A DNA stretch of 10,857 nucleotides. It comes from Chryseobacterium sp. UBA6632. Lineage in GTDB: Bacteria > Bacteroidota > Bacteroidia > Flavobacteriales > Weeksellaceae. The notes beneath the pieces are model-generated. The model searched no databases, had not been told where the DNA came from, and worked only from the letters and a program-made list of their open reading frames with translations. Where the stretch lies: positions 1 to 10,857 of the forward strand of contig DKLU01000428.1 of NCBI GenBank assembly GCA_002455915.1, in the 5' to 3' direction. Positions 1 to 5,876 of the stretch are shown here, one piece after another. Position 1 is the first letter of the stretch, and every line of letters begins with the position of its first letter. Made by a program: the position numbers and the translations under genes.

Positions 1-71
1 AAATGATCTTAATGGTTCAAATTCAAAATTTTTTAAATATTTATTCAATTTAAAAATGTAAAAAATAAATC
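1..71. other. Non-coding leader upstream of the rhamnose isomerase gene
   Basis: This is A/T-rich sequence with no recognisable ribosome-binding site, as is usual in Bacteroidota, and no convincing TAnnTTTG promoter box. Frame 2 is open from the window edge to a TAA at 59-61, so the last codons of an upstream gene could end here. Fewer than 20 residues are visible and I do not recognise them. Confidence 0.3.
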
Positions 72-1352
72 ATGATTATAGGAAAAGATATCATTGAACA
101 AAATAATAAAATCGAGGTTGAAAATTTCAATTCAGACTTCGGGTATTTATCAGATAAACTGACAAGATCAGGTGCAAATGTTGCTGAAATTGTCAACAAA
201 ATTGCTGATTTTCAGGTGGCTATTCCAAGTTGGGCTTTGGGAGCAGGAGGAACCCGTTTCGGAAGATTTTCTTACGGTGGCGAACCTTCTTCTTTAGAAC
301 AAAAACTAGATGATGTTGGATTAATTCACGCTTTAACGCATTCTGCAGGAGCAATTTCACTTCATATTCCTTGGGATATTCCCAGCGATGTGGCGGCGAT
401 TAAAGAAAAAGCGACTTCTCACGGATTGATCTTTGATGCCATGAATTCCAACACTTTTCAGGATCAGGCGGATGCAAAACAGTCGTATAAATTTGGTTCT
501 TTAAATGCTGTAAATGAAGATTCTAGAGCGTATGCTGTGGAACATAATAAAGAAGTCATCAGAATCGGAAAAGAATTAGGTTCAAAAAGCTTAACCGTTT
601 GGTTGGCAGATGGATCAAGCTTTCCGGGACAATTAAATTTCCAGACAGCTTTGTCAAAAACAGAGCAAAGTTTAAAAGAAATCTACGCAGGAATGCCGGA
701 AGACTGGAAATTATTCATCGAATACAAACCTTACGAACCAAATTTCTATTCAACAACCATTCAGGATTGGGGAACGTCTTTCATGTTGGCAAATGCTTGC
801 GGTGAAAGAGCGTATACGTTGGTAGATTTAGGTCACCATTTACCGAATTCAAATATCGAGCAAATTGTTGCAACGTTGATGTATAAAGGAAAATTAGGAG
901 GTTTTCATTTCAATGACAGTAAATATGGAGATGATGATTTAACGGTAGGTTCAATCAAACCTTATGCATTATTTCTAATTTTCAACGAATTGGTGTACGG
1001 AATAGAAAACAATCCTCAAAACCCTTATCCGGCTTGGATGATCGATGCGAGTCACAACATCAAAGATCCGTTAGAAGATTTAATTCAGTCTTTGGAAGCG
1101 ATCTTAATTGCTTATGCTCAGGCTCTTTTGGTAGATCAAAAAGCATTGAAAGATGCTCAGTTGAATAACGACGTGGTTCGTGCGCAGGAAATTTTACAGA
1201 ATGCCTACAGAACAGATGTTCGTCCGTTATTAAAAGCAGCGAGATTGCAGACAGGTGCGGCATTAGACCCGATTTCAGCGTACAGAAATCTTAAAGTAAG
1301 AGAAAATTTAATCTCCGAAAGAGGTTTAAATGTAAAAGCAACAGGGCTTTAA
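72..1352 (+). CDS. rhaI: L-rhamnose isomerase, Pseudomonas stutzeri type (TIM-barrel sugar isomerase)
   Basis: This 426-residue cytoplasmic protein should interconvert L-rhamnose and L-rhamnulose, the first step of rhamnose catabolism; relatives also accept rare sugars such as allose and psicose. Length and sequence fit the P. stutzeri-type family (about 430 residues) rather than the E. coli RhaA type. The metal ligands known from the P. stutzeri enzyme (E219, D254, H257, H281, D289, D291, D327) all appear here two residues earlier. They are E217 in FIEYKP, D252 and H255 in VDLGHH, H279 in GGFHFND, D287 and D289 in GDDDL, and D325 in WMIDASHN. The ATG at 72 has no Shine-Dalgarno sequence. Other rhamnose genes are not visible; they may lie upstream of the window. 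The enzyme class is well supported, but the in vivo substrate is inferred. Confidence 0.88.
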   Translation: MIIGKDIIEQNNKIEVENFNSDFGYLSDKLTRSGANVAEIVNKIADFQVAIPSWALGAGGTRFGRFSYGGEPSSLEQKLDDVGLIHALTHSAGAISLHIPWDIPSDVAAIKEKATSHGLIFDAMNSNTFQDQADAKQSYKFGSLNAVNEDSRAYAVEHNKEVIRIGKELGSKSLTVWLADGSSFPGQLNFQTALSKTEQSLKEIYAGMPEDWKLFIEYKPYEPNFYSTTIQDWGTSFMLANACGERAYTLVDLGHHLPNSNIEQIVATLMYKGKLGGFHFNDSKYGDDDLTVGSIKPYALFLIFNELVYGIENNPQNPYPAWMIDASHNIKDPLEDLIQSLEAILIAYAQALLVDQKALKDAQLNNDVVRAQEILQNAYRTDVRPLLKAARLQTGAALDPISAYRNLKVRENLISERGLNVKATGL

Positions 1353-1374
1353 ACCTGTATTAAATTGATAATTT

Positions 1375-1400
1375 GGACTTTCAGGTGCAATCGAAAGTCC
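1375..1400 (+). terminator. Hairpin after the rhamnose isomerase gene, possible terminator
   Basis: Two perfect 8-bp arms, GGACTTTC (1375-1382) and GAAAGTCC (1393-1400), enclose a 10-nt loop, 22 bp after the stop codon. The following sequence is only weakly T-rich (TTAATTATAT), so termination is plausible but not strong. Confidence 0.5.
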
Positions 1401-1723
1401 TTAATTATATGTATCCTTATTTTTTAATCATTAAGGTTGAAAGTGTTTAGATCATTAGGGTTTTAAGCCTCGTCGCTTAAGGAAATTAGTGGATTTTTTC
1501 CGTATAAATGTTAATATCTGAACACTCCTTAATGGTGTTGAAAAAATTATTGAAACTAAATATAAAATATAATTTAGTCTTTGCGATCTTAGTTAAGTGA
1601 AATCGAAGATTCGACGTAGTCAAACGCCTTTGTGAACTTAAAAACGTATAGTAGTCAAAAAAATCTTTGCGAACTTTGCGTTAAAAAAAAATTAGCCTAA
1701 AGAATTATTTAAAAATAACCATA
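1401..1723. other. Gene-free gap with short repeats
   Basis: I see no credible gene in these roughly 320 bases. Features present are a direct repeat ATCATTARGGTT (1427-1438 and 1451-1462) and a 6-bp hairpin TTAAGC/GCTTAA (1463-1468 and 1475-1480). Three CTTTGYGAWCTT motifs near the right end are listed separately. No clear promoter box for the next gene could be assigned. The patchy look suggests an accumulation of degraded repeats. Confidence 0.5.
1579..1686. repeat. Three degenerate CTTTGYGAWCTT repeat motifs
   Basis: CTTTGCGATCTT is at 1579-1590, CTTTGTGAACTT at 1628-1639 and CTTTGCGAACTT at 1665-1676. The last continues into TGCGTTAAAA. Start-to-start spacing is 49 and 37 bases, so this is not a regular tandem array. 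From memory, strings of this form recur between genes in flavobacterial genomes; that is recollection, not a search result. Confidence 0.45.
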
Positions 1724-2203
1724 ATGAGAAAGATTCAGATTTTAATGTTGTTAATTTTAAGTCAAATTGTATATTCTCAGGTCAAAAATACCGACGAATT
1801 ATACAAAAAGGCAAAGAAATTAGACAGTTTGATATTCGATATCGGATTTAATAAATGCAATCTTTCTCATTATGATTCTATCATCAGCGACGATCTTGAA
1901 TTTTACCACGACAAAGGTGGAATTACTTCCGGAAAAGCAGGTTTCACCACATCCATTAAAAATAATATCTGCGGAGGTCCCAACAAAATAAAACGTGAAT
2001 TGGTTCCCAACAGCATGAAAGTGTATCCTTTGTATAACAACAATGTTTTATACGCTTTCATTCAGGAAGGCGAACATGAATTTGCTGAACTTTCCAATGG
2101 AAAATGGATTAAAGGAAGTCATGCAAAATTTACCATTCTTTGGATTCTTGATGGGAAAAACTGGAAAATGAAACGTGTGCTGAGTTACGATCATCATTTA
2201 TAA
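1724..2203 (+). CDS. Exported NTF2-like / DUF4440-type protein
   Basis: This 159-residue protein has a Sec signal peptide: MRK followed by a hydrophobic stretch to about residue 18, with cleavage likely after VYSQ (residue 19). The mature part has the look of an NTF2-like (SnoaL/DUF4440) cone fold. An early helix with DSIISDDLEFYHDKGG (51-66) leads into strands, and the C-terminal block HAKFTILWILDGKNWKMKRVLSYDHH (133-158, key residues W140, W147 and the final SYDHH) is typical of this group. Cysteines 45 and 83 could form a disulphide outside the cytoplasm. Such proteins bind small ligands or act as enzymes, but nothing here shows which. The ATG at 1724 is the only start that gives a complete signal peptide. 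A hairpin lies just after its stop codon, so it is probably transcribed alone. Confidence 0.75.
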   Translation: MRKIQILMLLILSQIVYSQVKNTDELYKKAKKLDSLIFDIGFNKCNLSHYDSIISDDLEFYHDKGGITSGKAGFTTSIKNNICGGPNKIKRELVPNSMKVYPLYNNNVLYAFIQEGEHEFAELSNGKWIKGSHAKFTILWILDGKNWKMKRVLSYDHHL

Positions 2204-2206
2204 TTT

Positions 2207-2254
2207 ACTTTGTCAAAGTTTTGTTTTCAACGATTGAGCTTTGACAAAGTTTTA
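2207..2254 (+). terminator. 12-bp perfect inverted repeat with T tract after the NTF2-like gene
   Basis: ACTTTGTCAAAG (2207-2218) and CTTTGACAAAGT (2239-2250) are exact reverse complements around a 20-nt loop. The right arm is followed by TTT, which fits an intrinsic terminator 3 bp after the stop codon at 2201-2203. Each arm is also almost a palindrome by itself (CTTTG-N-CAAAG), which is unusual for a simple terminator and suggests a dispersed repeat unit used as one. Confidence 0.6.
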
Positions 2255-2263
2255 AAATTAATT

Positions 2264-2704
2264 ATGACAAGAAAAGTCGAAATTAAAGATATAGATCAAT
2301 TGGCAGAATTATTCGATCAATACAGAATTTTTTATCATAAAGATTCAGATATATCTGCTGCTAAAAAGTTTTTAACTGAAAGAATCGAAAACAAAGATTC
2401 TGAAATTTTTGTCGCTGAAAGTGAAGGGGAGTTGGTGGGTTTTGTTCAATTATATCCATTATTTTCATCAACAAGAATGAAGCGTTATTGGTTGCTGAAT
2501 GATTTATATGTCAACGAAAATCACCGGGGAAAAGGCTTTTCAAAAAAATTGATTGAAGATTCAAAAGAATTGGCAAAATCTACTGATGCAGCCGGAATTC
2601 TCCTTGAAACCGGAAAATCCAATGACATCGGAAATCAATTATATCCATCTTGCGGATTCGAAATTTACAACAAAGTAAATTTCTATGAATGGACGAATAA
2701 ATAA
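2264..2704 (+). CDS. GNAT-family N-acetyltransferase
   Basis: This 146-residue cytoplasmic protein is a single GNAT domain and should transfer an acetyl group from acetyl-CoA to an amine; the substrate cannot be read from sequence. Strand beta-4 and motif A are clear: LNDLYVNENHRGKGFSKKL (78-96), with the pyrophosphate-binding HRGKGF at 87-92. Later, GILLETGKSNDIGNQLYPSCGFEIY (111-135) matches motif B, with the YPSCGF turn near the end of the fold. I chose the ATG at 2264. An in-frame TTG at 2210 would add 18 residues, but it lies inside the upstream hairpin and the extension has no place in the fold. The hairpin separates this gene from the NTF2-like gene, so co-transcription is doubtful. 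Confidence 0.85.
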   Translation: MTRKVEIKDIDQLAELFDQYRIFYHKDSDISAAKKFLTERIENKDSEIFVAESEGELVGFVQLYPLFSSTRMKRYWLLNDLYVNENHRGKGFSKKLIEDSKELAKSTDAAGILLETGKSNDIGNQLYPSCGFEIYNKVNFYEWTNK

Positions 2705-2707
2705 ATT

Positions 2708-2753
2708 AATGTAACAATGTATCGATTTAACAGTTTACCAATATTGTTACATT
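2708..2753. repeat. 11-bp inverted repeat between the acetyltransferase and DinB genes
   Basis: AATGTAACAAT (2708-2718) and ATTGTTACATT (2743-2753) are perfect reverse complements around a 24-nt loop, starting 4 bp after the stop codon. No T tract follows, so a terminator role is weak. The right arm continues into variants of the same words (TTGTTAGACTG, TTGTTAAAT), giving an iterated look. Confidence 0.5.
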
Positions 2754-2787
2754 GTTAGACTGCTAAATTGTTAAATTTATAAAAACT

Positions 2788-3291
2788 ATGTCTGATTTTC
2801 AAAAATACGTTCAGAGATATTTAGATCATATTCCATCCGAAGATTGGTTGGAAGAATTGAAAAAATCGGGTGAAAAAACCGTTGAAATGTATTCAAAACT
2901 TACAGAAGAACAATCACTTTTTGCTTATGCAGAAGGAAAGTGGACTTTGAAAGAATTACTTTTGCATTTATCCGATACAGAAAGAGTTTTTCAATACAGA
3001 ATTTTAGCTTTTGCAAGAGGTGATCAAAATGAATTGCCGGGTTTTGATGAAGAATTATATGCAAATCAATCTTTTGCCAATGAAAGAAGTTTGAGTTCTT
3101 TGTTGGAAGAATATCAATTGGTGAGAAAGTCTTCTCAGATTTTATTGGAAACAGCAAATTCTTCAGCTTTGAAAAATATTGGAATAGCCAATGGAAATCA
3201 AATTTCTGCTGAAACAATTGGAAAGCTGATTGTAGGTCACAATATTCATCATTTGAATATTATTGAGGAAAGATATTTGCCAAATTTATAA
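2788..3291 (+). CDS. DinB-family (DinB_2-like) putative metal-dependent protein
   Basis: This 167-residue protein is predicted to be a four-helix bundle of the DinB/YfiT superfamily. The segment KWTLKELLLHLSDTERVF (51-68) carries the first conserved histidine, H60. The C-terminal helix GHNIHHLNIIEERY (150-163) carries H151 and H155, the spaced pair that with H60 forms the usual three-histidine metal site. Family members include bacillithiol or mycothiol S-transferases and many proteins of unknown role. Despite the name, there is no link to the DNA polymerase DinB. There is no signal peptide, so it should be cytoplasmic. The ATG at 2788 opens the conserved N-terminal helix. Family assignment is confident; the reaction is not known. 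Confidence 0.85.
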   Translation: MSDFQKYVQRYLDHIPSEDWLEELKKSGEKTVEMYSKLTEEQSLFAYAEGKWTLKELLLHLSDTERVFQYRILAFARGDQNELPGFDEELYANQSFANERSLSSLLEEYQLVRKSSQILLETANSSALKNIGIANGNQISAETIGKLIVGHNIHHLNIIEERYLPNL

Positions 3292-3310
3292 AGTTTTTTA
3301 ATTTTATTTT

Positions 3311-3340
3311 CATTGCGAGAAGCGAAGCGACGAAGCAATC
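3311..3340 (+). repeat. Palindromic repeat, copy A (CATTGCGAG...GCAATC)
   Basis: The unit begins CATTGCGAGAAGCG and ends CGAAGCAATC, with ATTGC/GCAAT ends at 3312-3316 and 3335-3339 and a G/C-rich interior unlike the A/T-rich surroundings. It is 24/30 identical to the reverse complement of copy B at 3669-3698. The consensus resembles the CATTGCGAGGAGCGAAGCGACG...GCAATC palindromes I recall from many bacteria; copy number here is unknown. It lies 32 bp before the GIY-YIG start. Confidence 0.75.
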
Positions 3341-3372
3341 TTTAAAATTATAGATACTTAAATTTAACACAA

Positions 3373-3668
3373 ATGAAGCCCGGTTTTATATATATTATGA
3401 CCAATAAAAATAATGTTGTTCCTTATGCAGGTGTTACATCAAATCTGCCACAAAGAGTTCAGGAGCATAAAGAAAAACTACATGAATTAAGCTTTACTTC
3501 AAAATATAATCTTAATAAATTGGTTTATTGGAAATTGGAGATGCTATTTTTAGAGAAAAACAAATTAAAGCCGGTTCTCGACAGAAAAAATTAAATTTAA
3601 TAAATTCATTTAATGAGGAATGGAAGGATTTGGCAGAAGATATTAAGGATATAATGGATCCTTTTTGA
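3373..3668 (+). pseudogene. GIY-YIG endonuclease (URI type), frameshifted by a small deletion
   Basis: The N-terminal half (3373-3531) encodes the GIY-YIG core: GFIYIMTNKN (4-13), then YAG in place of the usual Y-[IV]-G (18-20), VTSNLPQRVQEHK (21-33) and FTSKYNLNKLVYW (41-53). After W53 the original frame runs on as unrelated sequence to a TAA at 3594. The rest of the family pattern resumes in another frame from 3534: IGDAIFREKQIKAGSR, then a lysine-rich stretch, NSFNEEWKDLAEDI and a TGA at 3666-3668. Relatives have about five residues between the VYW-like and IxxAI motifs; here two bases remain, so a net loss of about 13 bases fits. The 73-residue product would lack the REKQIK segment, which carries the catalytic glutamate, so it should be inactive. 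The gene is bracketed by inverted palindromic repeats, and the stop codon directly abuts copy B. Confidence 0.85.
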
Positions 3669-3700
3669 GATTGCCGCGTCCCTTTGCTCTTCGCAATGAC
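3669..3700 (-). repeat. Palindromic repeat, copy B (inverted relative to copy A)
   Basis: On the + strand the unit begins GATTGCCGCGTCCC and ends CTTCGCAATGAC, with ATTGC/GCAAT ends at 3670-3674 and 3693-3697. Read on the - strand it aligns with copy A without gaps (six mismatches in 30). It starts at the base after the GIY-YIG stop codon and ends 8 bp before the tsaC start codon. Its ATG at 3696 is out of frame with tsaC. Confidence 0.75.
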
Positions 3701-3708
3701 AGAAAACA

Positions 3709-4257
3709 ATGGAAAACATCATCAATATACTAAAATCTGGTGGAACAATCCTTTATCCAACAGATACGATCTGGGGAATTGGTTGTGACGCAACAAATAT
3801 AGAAGCAGTCAATAAAATATTTGACATTAAAAAACGTGAAAAAAACAAATCCATGATTATTTTGGTGGAATCTGAAAAGAGACTTCAGGATTTGGTTGAC
3901 GTTCCGGAAATGGCTTGGGAAATCATTGATTTAAGTGAAAAACCAGTAACAATCGTTTACGAAAACCCAAGAGGTTTGCCTAAAGAATTATTGGCAGAAG
4001 ACGGAAGTATAGGAATTCGTTTGGTGAAAAATGATTTTTGTAAAAAATTAATCACAAAATTAAATAAGCCGTTGGTTTCAACTTCAGCGAATTTCAGTGG
4101 AGAAAAAAGTCCGTTGAAATTCTCGGATATTTCCGCTGAAATAATCGATTTGGTAGATTATGCCGTGGAAGAAAACAGAGACGTTGTTTCAAAGTATTCG
4201 GGTTCTTCGGTGATTAAAATCTGGAGCGATAACAGAATCAAAGTTCTTCGCGAATAA
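3709..4257 (+). CDS. tsaC: L-threonylcarbamoyladenylate synthase (TsaC/Sua5/YrdC family)
   Basis: This 182-residue cytoplasmic enzyme should make threonylcarbamoyl-AMP from L-threonine, bicarbonate and ATP. The TsaBDE complex then uses it to form t6A at position 37 of tRNAs reading ANN codons. The short length matches TsaC/YrdC rather than the longer Sua5 with its extra domain. Visible motifs are YPTDTIWGIGCDA (16-28), KKREKNKSM (41-49) with the nucleotide-contacting lysines and arginine, SIGIRLV (100-106), STSAN (124-128) and SGSSVIK (164-170). The ATG at 3709 begins the usual N-terminal helix. It sits only 8 bp beyond palindromic repeat B, so its leader or promoter must include repeat or pseudogene sequence. 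The cca gene downstream also serves tRNA maturation, but a promoter-like box and hairpin lie between them. Confidence 0.92.
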   Translation: MENIINILKSGGTILYPTDTIWGIGCDATNIEAVNKIFDIKKREKNKSMIILVESEKRLQDLVDVPEMAWEIIDLSEKPVTIVYENPRGLPKELLAEDGSIGIRLVKNDFCKKLITKLNKPLVSTSANFSGEKSPLKFSDISAEIIDLVDYAVEENRDVVSKYSGSSVIKIWSDNRIKVLRE

Positions 4258-4273
4258 AAGAAAAGATTTTAAT

Positions 4274-4281
4274 TATCTTTG
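4274..4281 (+). promoter_or_regulatory. Bacteroidota-type -7 promoter box (TATCTTTG) upstream of cca
   Basis: TATCTTTG exactly fits the TAnnTTTG consensus and is followed by CAAAA. A clear -33 TTG at the proper distance is not visible. Transcription would start near 4287, just before the long hairpin at 4293-4350, giving cca a leader of about 150 nt. Confidence 0.5.
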
Positions 4282-4292
4282 CAAAACCATTT

Positions 4293-4350
4293 AACCATTA
4301 AGAAGTCGGAAATTTAGTGTATTAACCTAAAATCTGATTTCTTAGTGGTT
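4293..4350. other. Long near-perfect hairpin between tsaC and cca
   Basis: Bases 4293-4310 pair with 4333-4350 as 18 consecutive pairs, including three G-U wobbles (outer arms AACCATTAAGAA and TTCTTAGTGGTT). After a small internal loop, TTTAG (4313-4317) pairs with CTAAA (4327-4331) around a 9-nt loop. The right arm runs into TTTT (4349-4352). It could be a tsaC terminator, a structured cca leader, a small RNA, or an inserted palindromic element. G-U rather than mismatched positions suggest that the structure matters as RNA when read on the + strand. Confidence 0.55.
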
Positions 4351-4395
4351 TTACATTAGATATAAGTTAACAATTATAAAGCATATCGTTGTAAG

Positions 4396-4430
4396 TCTAA
4401 TATCTAGCATCTAATATCTAACATCTATTA
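4396..4430. repeat. 14-bp tandem repeat just before cca
   Basis: TCTAATATCTAGCA (4396-4409) is followed directly by TCTAATATCTAACA (4410-4423) and a partial third unit TCTATTA (4424-4430), ending 4 bp before the cca ATG. The word TTAGATAT at 4356-4363 is the reverse complement of ATATCTAA inside the second unit, so the leader can also fold on itself. Confidence 0.6.
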
Positions 4431-4434
4431 AAAA

Positions 4435-5856
4435 ATGTTCATCAATTTAAATCAAAACAAAAATCTAAAACTTTTCAAAATAATTTCTGAGGTTGCAGCC
4501 AGAAACAATCAGTCTGTATATGTTGTTGGTGGTTATGTTCGGGATTTGCTGATGAAAAGAAAAGCTTCAACAGATATTGATTTTGTGACTGAACAAAGCG
4601 GAATTGAACTGGCACAAAATGTAGGAAAAGAAATCGATCCGAAAATGAAGGTTTCTGTTTTTAAAACCTACGGAACGGCGATGATTAAATATAAAGATCT
4701 TGAACTGGAATTTGTCGGTGCAAGAAAGGAAAGCTATTCCGAAAACAGCAGAAAACCTGAAGTTGAAGGTGGAACAATTGAAGACGATCAAAAAAGAAGA
4801 GATTTTACGGTAAATGCGATGGCTATTTCTTTAAATCAGGATAACTTTGGTGAATTAATTGATCCTTTTAACGGAATTGATGATTTGGAAAAAGGCATTT
4901 TGAGAACGCCTTTGGAGCCTGCTCAGACTTATTCTGATGATCCTTTGAGAATGATGAGAGCGATTCGTTTTGCTTCGACTTTACAGTTTCAGATTGAAGA
5001 AAATTCTTTGGAAGCAATTAAGCAGGAATCGGAAAGAATTAAGATTGTTTCGATGGAAAGAATTATGGTTGAATTCAATAAAATCATGCTTTCGAAAAAG
5101 CCTTCAATTGGTTTAAAATTAATGGAACAGACAGGTTTAATGAAATTAATTATTCCTGAATTAATCGATCTGAAAGGAGTAGAAGAAGTCGAAGGACAAA
5201 CCCATAAAGACAATTTCTACCACACTTTGGAAGTGGTCGACAATATTTCCGAAAACACAGATAATTTGTGGCTTCGTTGGTCGGCATTGCTTCACGATAT
5301 CGGAAAAGCTCCGACCAAAAAATTCGTGGAAGGAACAGGATGGACGTTCCACGGACATGAATTTTTAGGTTCAAAAATGGTGAAAACTTTGTTCCAACGA
5401 TTGAAATTGCCATTAGGACCGGACATGAAATATGTTCAGAAAATGGTGAAACTTTCGTCCCGTCCAATTGCTTTAATCACGGATGATGCTTCAGATTCTG
5501 CGTTGAGAAGATTATTGTTTGATGCAGGAGAAGATCTAGAAGCTTTATTCACGCTTTGTAAAGCCGATATCACAACCAAAAATTCTAAGAAACAGGAAAA
5601 GTTCAAAAAGAATTTTGAATATGTTGCGGTAAAGATTAAAGAAGTGGAGGAAAAGGATCAGGTGAGAAATTTCCAACCACCGATTTCCGGTGAAGAAATT
5701 ATGGCAATGTTTAATCTTAAACCTGGACGAGAAATTGGTATTTTAAAAGAAAAAGTAAAGGAAGCTATTCTTGAAGGCGAAATTGGAAATGATAGTGAAG
5801 AAGCTCGAAATTTTGTGATTACTGAAGCGGAAAAATTAGGTTTAACTTTAGCTTGA
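4435..5856 (+). CDS. cca: CCA tRNA nucleotidyltransferase (class II, with HD domain)
   Basis: This 473-residue enzyme should build or repair the 3'-terminal CCA of tRNAs from CTP and ATP. The class II head is complete: VVGGYVRDLLM (30-40), catalytic DID (47-49), KRRDFTVNAMA (120-130), and DDPLRMMRAIRFA (168-180), the nucleotide-selection and neck region. A C-terminal HD phosphohydrolase-type domain follows, with H263 (NFYHTLEVV), the HD pair H287-D288 in ALLHDIGK, and HGHEFLG (306-312). Length and order match the HD-containing bacterial form. Poly(A) polymerase is the usual confusable paralogue; the intact HD domain and overall layout favour CCA addition. The ATG at 4435 gives a complete N-terminus. 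It ends at a strong terminator, and tsaC upstream shares the tRNA-maturation theme. Confidence 0.92.
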   Translation: MFINLNQNKNLKLFKIISEVAARNNQSVYVVGGYVRDLLMKRKASTDIDFVTEQSGIELAQNVGKEIDPKMKVSVFKTYGTAMIKYKDLELEFVGARKESYSENSRKPEVEGGTIEDDQKRRDFTVNAMAISLNQDNFGELIDPFNGIDDLEKGILRTPLEPAQTYSDDPLRMMRAIRFASTLQFQIEENSLEAIKQESERIKIVSMERIMVEFNKIMLSKKPSIGLKLMEQTGLMKLIIPELIDLKGVEEVEGQTHKDNFYHTLEVVDNISENTDNLWLRWSALLHDIGKAPTKKFVEGTGWTFHGHEFLGSKMVKTLFQRLKLPLGPDMKYVQKMVKLSSRPIALITDDASDSALRRLLFDAGEDLEALFTLCKADITTKNSKKQEKFKKNFEYVAVKIKEVEEKDQVRNFQPPISGEEIMAMFNLKPGREIGILKEKVKEAILEGEIGNDSEEARNFVITEAEKLGLTLA

Positions 5857-5876
5857 ACTTGACTTAAATAAATTTT

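Larger units (their letters stand above)
3311..3698. mobile_element. Putative mini-element: GIY-YIG gene between inverted palindromic repeats
   Basis: The outermost bases form perfect 8-bp terminal inverted repeats, CATTGCGA (3311-3318) and TCGCAATG (3691-3698), and the only gene between them is the broken GIY-YIG endonuclease. The layout recalls REP elements paired with their RAYT gene, but with a different nuclease fold. No target-site duplication is evident in the flanks. Mobility is an inference; the repeats and gene are directly visible. Confidence 0.4.

Noticed and set aside
1463..1480. Possible remnant of the CATTGCGA palindrome (CTCGTCGCTTAAG)
   Set aside because: Only about eight bases (CGTCGCTT) resemble the repeat core and the ATTGC/GCAAT ends are missing, so chance is as good an explanation.
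2210..2263. TTG start extending the acetyltransferase by 18 residues
   Set aside because: The extension is encoded by the hairpin after the previous gene and adds nothing to the GNAT fold; the ATG at 2264 directly precedes the first strand.
2900..3217. Minus-strand open frame of about 105 codons inside dinB
   Set aside because: The overlapping DinB protein has all its conserved histidines; the antisense translation looks like a by-product of A/T-rich codon use.
3512..3709. Minus-strand open frame over the end of the GIY-YIG gene and repeat B
   Set aside because: The opposite strand carries clear GIY-YIG C-terminal sequence in two frames; the antisense product has no motif.
4396..4430. Possible CRISPR-like array
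   Set aside because: The units are adjacent without spacers, only about two and a half copies exist, and there are no cas genes.
5150..5467. Minus-strand open frame inside cca
   Set aside because: It is antisense to the HD domain of cca; the translation has no recognisable features and the cca frame is fully explained.
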